From Akkermansiaceae bacterium (GTDB taxonomy: Bacteria > Verrucomicrobiota > Verrucomicrobiia > Verrucomicrobiales > Akkermansiaceae), in NCBI GenBank assembly GCA_029288115.1, contig JARFPV010000596.1, forward strand, positions 1 through 7,119: DNA of 7,119 nucleotides, given 5' to 3'. Position 1 is the first letter of the stretch; each line of letters opens with the position of its first letter. Positions 1 to 5,774 of the stretch are shown one piece after another. The notes beneath the pieces are model-generated. The model had not been told where the DNA came from and made no database searches. It saw only the letters and a program-made list of their open reading frames with translations. The translations under genes and the position numbers were made by a program.

Positions 1-2488
1 ATATGATGTGGAGCATTTCATTGCCCAAGGGGGAATGGGAGCTGTCTATCAAGCAAATCAGAAATCGCTCGACCGGCGTGTGGCGATCAAGATTCTCCCG
101 CGTGAGTTTGGCCAGGACGAAACATTCCGAGCATCGTTCGAGGCCGAGGCCAAGGCGATGGCAAAACTGAACCACCCAAACCTGATCAGCGTGTACGACT
201 TTGGTGAAGTCGACGGAATGCTTTTCCTGATCATGGAGTATGTGAATGGGAAGTCGCTCTACCACTCCTCTCACGGACAATCGATTGATCCCACACAGGC
301 TGCGGAAATCGTCAGCTCCATCTGTCAGGGACTCGATCACGCTCACACGGCTGGTATTTTGCATGGCGACGTCAAGCCTGCGAATATTCTGCTCACACCG
401 GACGCAATTCCAAAAATTGGTGACTTCGGACTCGCTCGCCCGATGAATGAGACCGCAAGCCCCGACGAGGTGATTTACGGCACACCCGGCTACACCGCCC
501 CCGAAGTCATCGCACGTGGACAGGTCGATCATCGGGCGGATATTTTCTCAATCGGGGTGATTCTTCACGAACTTCTTGTCGGTGCCCTACCCGATGACAG
601 CAGGACATCACCATCAATCATCGCCGGCACCCCACAAAGTTTCGATAGTATTGTCGCGCGTGCAACCGATCCGAATCCGGCTTTACGCTTCACAAGTGCC
701 GAGGAAATGGCACAAGCCTTGAAAAAAGCATCTACGGCCGCTGCTGCCGCGGCGCCACTCAAGCTATCCACGTCAGCCCCAGTCACCCCGCCGAGATCCT
801 CGGTTATCGTGCCGCCCAAAAAGTCCAGTGCAGGGCCAGTCGTTGCCTCCATCTTGGCCGTTGCCGTTATCGTGTTGCTCGTCGTCATGCTCCTTCCGAA
901 GGGTGAAGACAAAAACACGCCAAATACACCTGACGATACAACTACCGAACTACCAAATACAGAGCAGCCAACTCCCCCGGCTCCCGAACCAACGCCACCC
1001 AAGCCAGAACCTGTCATCACCATCAAGCCTGTTCCGGAACCTGAAGTCACCAAACCGAAAGAGACAATTTCCCAAGCACTCGCTCGCCTCAAGGACAAAT
1101 TGGCTTCAGGAAAACGTGACGAGTTCCCACCTCAAGCGGTCGAGCAAGATGGCGATCATTTCCTGATGTTGGAAAAAGGTATGTCGCAGCAGGAAGCTCA
1201 AACTTTTGCTGAGGCGCATGGCGCTCAGCTGGCAGTTGTTCCCAATCAAGAAAAACGTAAAAAACTAGCCAAATCCCTCAACATCACGACGCCGGTCTGG
1301 CTCGCAGCAGGAATGGCATCGCACGATCAATGGCAATGGATGGATGGCTCACAGTGGAATGCAAAAGACATTCCCGCAGAATCGAATGAAGCAGGTCGTG
1401 CTGCCGCCATGCGCGCCAATGGAGAACTTGTCGCATGCAAGAAAAGTATCAGTCACCGACCCGTCCTCCACTGGCGAAAAGACGCCACTAACCCGTCGAC
1501 TCTTGAGGCACAACTTGAGCGCACCAAGGAAAGCATCAAGTCCGTTGGAATCAAGGATGCTACCTACCCGGTCGGGACACACTCCTACCGCGGATCCCAT
1601 TACCTTCTCATCAAAAAAACGCTGAGTTGGGAAGATGCCTATCGGCTTGCCAAGTCGTACGAGGCACATCTGGCCGCACCAGCAAACCCGAACGAACAGA
1701 AGTGGATTCCCTGGACATACCAAGGTATAAACGCCACCGTTTGGCTCGGTGGATATCTACTAAATGAAAGATCTCCTTGGCGATGGACGAACAAAGAACC
1801 CTTTACAGCCCATTCCTGGAAATCTGGAGAGCCCAGCAAATCCAGCTCGATGAACCGCATGCTGATGCAGCTCAAAAAAGGTCAAACATCCACCTCATGG
1901 ATAAGTAGTGACGGTTCGCTGGATAGCGCCAGCCACTTATTGTTAGAGTGGAGTATGACAACCCAGACGAAAACTGCAACGGCTAGCTTCGACCTGAACA
2001 AATGGCTCGTCATTGTGAATCGAAAAATCGCCGACCGTGTTCGTCCTCTGCTTGAGGAACACAAAAAGAACCGCAAAAAAGAAATCGATGGCTACATCCG
2101 CGACATGAAACGCGCCGCTAAAAAAATCAACATTCCCGATGGGGGGCGGGGCGGGCGTGGAGGAAGATTTAACGATTACTTTGAGAAGCTCGTCGACGAA
2201 GCCATGAAGAAAGTCGAAGAAGAGGGCGAAATTCCTGAAGGAATGCCTGAGAGAGCACCGAGGGAATTTCACAACCTCACCGAGAAGGCACAAGAGTCGA
2301 TGAAAAAACTGGAAGAAAAACATCAAGAGGCACTCACAAAAGAGCTTGAGTTCTATACCAGAGGACTGCTTAGCAAAGCAGCCAGCATCACCAAGGAAGG
2401 CTTCACCAGACAGGCTGATGAAATCAAAGAACTGGTCGACGAAATAGGCACCGATACCGACACGTTTCTCGATAAAATCGGTTTATAG
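1..2488 (+). CDS. Receptor-type Ser/Thr protein kinase with two C-type-lectin-like domains (5'-partial)
   Basis: Membrane kinase expected to phosphorylate Ser/Thr in the cytoplasm in response to an outside ligand. The frame is open to the left edge. A GTG at 8 is not the likely start: the glycine-rich loop (AQGGMGAVY) lies only 5 residues after it, so the first beta strand is missing. Numbered from that GTG (826 aa): kinase about 1-240, with Lys28 (VAIK), likely alpha-C Glu47, catalytic HGD 119-121, Lys123, Asn126, DFG 139-141 and APE 164-166, all the catalytic residues of an active PknB-like kinase. Ala-rich and Pro-rich linkers flank one membrane helix at about 278-297. Lectin-like domain 1 is about 381-491 (VWLAAG, WQWMDGS) and domain 2 about 523-649 (VWLGGY, WRW, final LLLEWS). 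Residues 660-826 are charged and probably helical, broken by a Gly/Arg stretch at 712-720. Odd points: HGD replaces HRD, and the lectin domains lack the usual cysteine pairs. Domain calls are by motif; the ligand is unknown. Confidence 0.93.
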   Translation, partial: YDVEHFIAQGGMGAVYQANQKSLDRRVAIKILPREFGQDETFRASFEAEAKAMAKLNHPNLISVYDFGEVDGMLFLIMEYVNGKSLYHSSHGQSIDPTQAAEIVSSICQGLDHAHTAGILHGDVKPANILLTPDAIPKIGDFGLARPMNETASPDEVIYGTPGYTAPEVIARGQVDHRADIFSIGVILHELLVGALPDDSRTSPSIIAGTPQSFDSIVARATDPNPALRFTSAEEMAQALKKASTAAAAAAPLKLSTSAPVTPPRSSVIVPPKKSSAGPVVASILAVAVIVLLVVMLLPKGEDKNTPNTPDDTTTELPNTEQPTPPAPEPTPPKPEPVITIKPVPEPEVTKPKETISQALARLKDKLASGKRDEFPPQAVEQDGDHFLMLEKGMSQQEAQTFAEAHGAQLAVVPNQEKRKKLAKSLNITTPVWLAAGMASHDQWQWMDGSQWNAKDIPAESNEAGRAAAMRANGELVACKKSISHRPVLHWRKDATNPSTLEAQLERTKESIKSVGIKDATYPVGTHSYRGSHYLLIKKTLSWEDAYRLAKSYEAHLAAPANPNEQKWIPWTYQGINATVWLGGYLLNERSPWRWTNKEPFTAHSWKSGEPSKSSSMNRMLMQLKKGQTSTSWISSDGSLDSASHLLLEWSMTTQTKTATASFDLNKWLVIVNRKIADRVRPLLEEHKKNRKKEIDGYIRDMKRAAKKINIPDGGRGGRGGRFNDYFEKLVDEAMKKVEEEGEIPEGMPERAPREFHNLTEKAQESMKKLEEKHQEALTKELEFYTRGLLSKAASITKEGFTRQADEIKELVDEIGTDTDTFLDKIGL

Positions 2489-2608
2489 CCACATCCGTTG
2501 ACATCGATCAAGCCAAGTCATCGGCTAGATATTACCAACTAGTTTCTAGTCTCTGTAATAACCCACCGCGGGGGGACGTATTGCCTTCTCTCACTCTGAG
2601 TAATATAC
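2489..2608. other. Intergenic region between kinase and cytochrome gene
   Basis: This 120-bp gap has no gene. It holds a perfect TTGACA (2498-2503), but the nearest -10-like box (TAGATA, 2526-2531) is 22 bp away, too far for an ordinary sigma-70 promoter. A tiny perfect palindrome (ACTAG-TTT-CTAGT, 2538-2550) has a stem too short and AT-rich to act as a terminator. A G-run lies at about 2570-2575. The 3' end just before the ATG is AT-rich (TAATATAC), which may keep the start codon unpaired. No terminator is visible after the kinase gene, so read-through into the next gene is possible. Confidence 0.6.
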
Positions 2609-4129
2609 ATGAAATTACACACCTACCCGTCCATCGCCTGCTCTCTGGTCGTATTCGCATCCTCCCTCGTCTCGGCAGAAACCGGCAAACAACTTTACAC
2701 CACTTACTGCTCTGCATGCCACGCACCCGACGGCAAAGGCGCGACAGGAGGAACATTCCCTCCCCTAGCAAAAAGCGAGTGGCTCACTGGTAAACCCGAC
2801 CGCGCCATCCAAACCGTCCTCCACGGGCTGACAGGTGAAGTCAAAGTCCTCGGCAAATCCTACAACCTCGCCATGCCTCCGCAAGGCGCCGTAATCAACG
2901 ACAACCAAATCGCGTCCATCCTCACTTACGTCCGCTCGTCATGGGGCAATAAAGAGTCAGCCGTCACCCCGGCACAGATCAAGACAGCCCGCATCGCCTC
3001 GGCTAAACGCACCACCCCATGGAAAGAACAAGAGCTCCTCAAACTCTACCCCCACCCTGCCCCCAAGTCACCCATCTCCGACCTCATCCGCTATACCTAC
3101 GAAGAAGGAAAGCACAGCAAAATGCCCGACTTCTCGAAGATAAAAAGCACCTCCGTCGAGGAAGAACACCACGGACTGCTCAACCTGAAAAACATCGCGG
3201 CAAAGGACAACTTCGGCGTCGTCTGGGAAGGCAAACTTAACATTCCAAAATCCGGAAAATTCACTTTCAACCTGTCATCCGACGACGAATCCGCCCTCTA
3301 CCTCAACGGCAAAAAAGTCACCGCCGTCACCAGCAAAGGCGCCCTCGGTTCCAATAGCCAACGCAAAATCGCCAAAGTAAATCTACAACAAGGCACCACC
3401 CCGATCCGCATCGAATTCTACGAGCACACCGGCCAGCAAGGAATCGCCCTGAACTGGTCCGGCCCCGGCATCCCAGGCACCCAGTGGCTCAGCGAAGACC
3501 GACCGAACACAGGCAATAACAGGAGAAAGAAAAAACCACCCGTCGTCATCGACCTCACACCGACCAGCAAAGAATCCGCCATCTACAACCACTTCCTTAA
3601 CGGCACCACCCCACGCTCGCTCGCCGTCGGCCATCCGAATGGCACCAACTTCGCCTTCAGCACCAAAAATTGCTCGATGGATATCCTCTGGTCAGGAAAA
3701 TTCATCAGTGCCGGCCGACACTGGACCGGACGCGGCACAGGTCGCACCGACCCCATAGGCGACAACAAACTACCACTCGGGGGACAAGGTTTCATCACGG
3801 ACGCCCCAGTCCAATTCAAAGGCTACAGCCTAAACACCCTGCGCCAGCCCACGCTGCGCTACACCGTGGGCAGCTCATCAGTCACCGACGCCATCCTGCC
3901 AGGAAATACCAACCACGAACTCGTACGCACCCTCACCATCAAGGGCAATAATACCCTGAAGTTCTCAGCCGTCTCCGGCATCCCCGTAAAACAGCTCGAT
4001 AACGCAAATTACGAACTCGCAGGCAGCTGGAAACTGACTCTGCCAAACACCCCCGCCGAAGCGAACAAGGATTCCATCACCCTTACTCTCGCCCCAGGCA
4101 CACACACCCTCACCTACTCACTCAAGTAA
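2609..4129 (+). CDS. Exported cytochrome c-PA14 domain protein with uncharacterised C-terminal domain
   Basis: Likely periplasmic or surface electron-transfer protein of 506 aa. Residues 1-23 form a signal peptide (cleavage probably VSA|ET). A single-haem class I cytochrome c domain covers about 24-113: haem attachment motif CSACH (Cys34, Cys37, His38) and probable axial Met89 in an AMPP motif. A linker rich in Lys and Thr follows. Residues about 160-297 look like a PA14 beta-barrel, a fold often used for glycan binding (core around GKFTFNLSSDDESALYLNG). Residues about 320-506 form a further beta-rich domain I cannot name, with WSGKF and HWTGRG motifs. The ATG at 2609 is chosen because it opens the signal peptide; only a weak GAG lies 8 nt upstream, with no clear Shine-Dalgarno. 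Its stop overlaps the next start, so the two genes are almost certainly co-transcribed. I infer that it accepts electrons from the neighbouring propeller protein; the redox partner is not proven. Confidence 0.9.
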   Translation: MKLHTYPSIACSLVVFASSLVSAETGKQLYTTYCSACHAPDGKGATGGTFPPLAKSEWLTGKPDRAIQTVLHGLTGEVKVLGKSYNLAMPPQGAVINDNQIASILTYVRSSWGNKESAVTPAQIKTARIASAKRTTPWKEQELLKLYPHPAPKSPISDLIRYTYEEGKHSKMPDFSKIKSTSVEEEHHGLLNLKNIAAKDNFGVVWEGKLNIPKSGKFTFNLSSDDESALYLNGKKVTAVTSKGALGSNSQRKIAKVNLQQGTTPIRIEFYEHTGQQGIALNWSGPGIPGTQWLSEDRPNTGNNRRKKKPPVVIDLTPTSKESAIYNHFLNGTTPRSLAVGHPNGTNFAFSTKNCSMDILWSGKFISAGRHWTGRGTGRTDPIGDNKLPLGGQGFITDAPVQFKGYSLNTLRQPTLRYTVGSSSVTDAILPGNTNHELVRTLTIKGNNTLKFSAVSGIPVKQLDNANYELAGSWKLTLPNTPAEANKDSITLTLAPGTHTLTYSLK

Positions 4130-4131
4130 TG
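4127..4131 (+). promoter_or_regulatory. TAATG stop-start overlap (probable translational coupling)
   Basis: The TAA stop of the cytochrome gene (4127-4129) shares its last base with the ATG of the propeller gene (4129-4131). No Shine-Dalgarno-like sequence precedes this ATG, so ribosomes finishing the first gene probably re-initiate on the second. This would tie the amounts of the two proteins together. Confidence 0.7.
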
Positions 4132-5559
4132 AAACACCTTCTCATCCTCTCACTCACACTAACCGCCCTGCCCCTGCAAGCACAGGACAAACAGGAGAAA
4201 TACTACCAGCGCGAGGAAATCCCACTGCCCGAAGGCGAAGTCATGGAGATCGGCTCCATCGCACTACTGCCCGATCAAAAAATCGCCGTCGGCACCCGAC
4301 GCGGCGACGTCTGGATCTGCACCGGTGCCTACGGCAAAGACCTCTCCAATGTCAGCTGGACACTCTACCACCGCAGCCTGCACGAACCACTCGGTATGTT
4401 CTACAAAGACGGCTGGATCCATTACACCGACCGCGCAGGCCACGGCCGCATGAAGGACACCAATGGAGACGACCGCATGGACGTCCTCGAGGTCATTAAC
4501 AACGAGTGGGGCATCAATTCCGACTACCACGAATACGCCTTCGGCACCACGCCCGATAAAAATGGCGACGTCTGGGTATCCCTCTGCCTGACCGGATCAT
4601 TCCACGCCCGCTCACAGTGGCGGGGATGGGTTGTTAGAATCACCCCCGACGGAAAAATGATCCCCACCGCCTCAGGCGTGCGCTCCCCCGGCGGCATCGG
4701 CTTCAATGCCGAAGGCGATACCTTCTACACCGATAACCAAGGACTCTGGAACGGAACCTCCTGCCTGAAACACGCCAAACCCGGCGGCTTCACCGGCTGC
4801 CTCACCGGTAACATCTTCTACAAAGACGCACCCAACATGGGACCACGCCCAGAAGACCCGAAAAGCGGCTCCCGCATCCACATCGAAGCCAAACGCATCC
4901 CACAACTCGTCCCACCCGCCATCCAACTCCCACACGGCATCGTCGGACAGTCACCCACCGCTGTCATCACCGATCGCACCAACGGAAAATTCGGCCCATT
5001 CTCCGGCCAGGTCCTCGTCGGTGAACAAACCCACTCCGAAGTCCAGCGCGTCTTCCTCGAAAAAGTCAACGGCGTCTACCAAGGTGCCGTGTTCAAATTC
5101 CTCGGCGGCTTCCGCGCCGGCATCGTCCCAATGCGACTCTCCACCGACGCCACACTCTTCACCGGCGGCACCAACCGCGGCTGGGCATCCAAAGGCGGTA
5201 AACCATTCTCCTTCGAACGCGTCCGCTTCACCGGCACCACCCCGCCAGAAATGAAAACCATGTCGGCTAACAAAGACGGCTTCACCATCACTTTCACCCA
5301 ACCCGTCGACGCCAAAGCCGCCGCAGACGTTTCTAACTACTCCATGAAAACATGGACCTACATCTACCAAGGAAAATACGGCAGCCCCCAAGTCGATCAC
5401 ACCACACCGAAAATCACCTCAGCCAAAGTCAGCAAAGATAATCTCAGCGTCACACTCAAGGTCGACGGCCTCCAGCAAGGACACATCCACCACCTCAAAA
5501 CCAAACTCCCCCTCTGGCACCAGGATGCTTATTACACGCTGAACGAGATTCCAAAGTAG
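4129..5559 (+). CDS. Exported beta-propeller, PQQ-dependent sugar dehydrogenase-like
   Basis: 476-aa exported protein. Residues 1-18 are a signal peptide (cleavage probably LQA|QD). Residues about 30-370 resemble the propellers annotated in PVC bacteria as sugar or L-sorbosone dehydrogenase-like: blade-type repeats such as IALLPDQKIAVGTRRGDVW, the motif LHEPLGM (84-90), a DTNGDDRMD loop (110-118) that looks like a calcium-binding turn, and SPGGIGFNAEGDTFYTDNQG (186-205). Residues about 371-460 look like an Ig-like or fibronectin-like beta domain (TPPEMKTMSANKDGFTITF onward). There is no CxxCH motif, so it carries no haem c. The coupled upstream cytochrome could be its electron acceptor. In many PVC relatives I recall propeller and cytochrome being fused in one chain; here they are two genes. 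I cannot identify PQQ ligands by eye, so a non-enzymatic binding propeller is a real alternative. The substrate is unknown. Confidence 0.82.
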   Translation: MKHLLILSLTLTALPLQAQDKQEKYYQREEIPLPEGEVMEIGSIALLPDQKIAVGTRRGDVWICTGAYGKDLSNVSWTLYHRSLHEPLGMFYKDGWIHYTDRAGHGRMKDTNGDDRMDVLEVINNEWGINSDYHEYAFGTTPDKNGDVWVSLCLTGSFHARSQWRGWVVRITPDGKMIPTASGVRSPGGIGFNAEGDTFYTDNQGLWNGTSCLKHAKPGGFTGCLTGNIFYKDAPNMGPRPEDPKSGSRIHIEAKRIPQLVPPAIQLPHGIVGQSPTAVITDRTNGKFGPFSGQVLVGEQTHSEVQRVFLEKVNGVYQGAVFKFLGGFRAGIVPMRLSTDATLFTGGTNRGWASKGGKPFSFERVRFTGTTPPEMKTMSANKDGFTITFTQPVDAKAAADVSNYSMKTWTYIYQGKYGSPQVDHTTPKITSAKVSKDNLSVTLKVDGLQQGHIHHLKTKLPLWHQDAYYTLNEIPK

Positions 5560-5578
5560 GACAAGATTGCATCTTGTC
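5560..5578 (+). terminator. Hairpin directly after the propeller gene, terminator-like
   Basis: A perfect 8-bp inverted repeat (GACAAGAT, loop TGC, ATCTTGTC) begins one base after the TAG stop. Its place at the end of a two-gene unit suggests transcription termination or protection of the mRNA 3' end. The following bases (GACTACCC) lack the T-run of a classic intrinsic terminator and the stem is only moderately GC-rich, so termination is uncertain. Confidence 0.5.
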
Positions 5579-5774
5579 GACTACCCAAGCATTCTCCCCA
5601 CTGAGACTCGTATCCTACTCGTCGTCTTCGACAATACCTTACGCCCGGTATTTGTTAGACAGCAACAACAATAGTCGGAGCAAACAACTGATAGGCCGCC
5701 CCGGCATAGTCAAAACCGGAAAATACAGGCATTACATCATTGCTGCCACCCTCGAGAATAGTAGCATACCTGCC
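5579..5774. other. Intergenic leader region before the hydrolase-sulfatase gene
   Basis: I see no credible gene here. Apart from the hairpin at 5631-5655 it shows no repeats, no clear operator and no strong sigma-70 promoter. The best pair is TTGCTG (5740-5745) with TAGCAT (5762-5767), a poor match that would place the transcript start at about the ATG. The hydrolase-sulfatase gene may use a promoter type I cannot recognise, or be read from upstream. Confidence 0.5.
5631..5655 (+). repeat. Imperfect inverted repeat (second hairpin)
   Basis: ACAATACC (5631-5638) can pair with GGTATTTGT (5647-5655) with one bulged T and an 8-nt loop. The inner 6 bp (AATACC/GGTATT) are perfect. It lies midway between two genes and could be a second weak terminator, a protein-binding site or chance. 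Confidence 0.3.

Noticed and set aside
8..10. GTG at 8 as the true start of the kinase gene
   Set aside because: The glycine-rich loop follows within 5 residues, so part of the kinase N-lobe would be missing; the frame stays open to the window edge.
565..1098. 177-codon minus-strand open frame opposite the kinase
   Set aside because: Its product is Ser/Gly/Val-rich and follows from the Pro/Thr-rich linker and membrane segment coded on the other strand; no domain or signal is recognisable.
2498..2531. TTGACA with a TAGATA box as a promoter for the cytochrome gene
   Set aside because: The -35 box is perfect but the spacer would be 22 bp, and no better -10 sequence lies at 16-18 bp.
2538..2550. 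Palindrome ACTAG-TTT-CTAGT as a terminator of the kinase gene
   Set aside because: The stem is only 5 bp, AT-rich and not followed by a T-run.
4951..5400. 149-codon open frame on the minus strand
   Set aside because: It lies fully inside the well-supported propeller gene and its product is a low-complexity Gly/Ala/Val/Glu-rich sequence, a mirror of C-ending codons on the + strand.
5740..5767. TTGCTG/TAGCAT as a promoter for the hydrolase-sulfatase gene
   Set aside because: Both boxes match poorly and the transcript would begin at about the start codon, leaving no leader.
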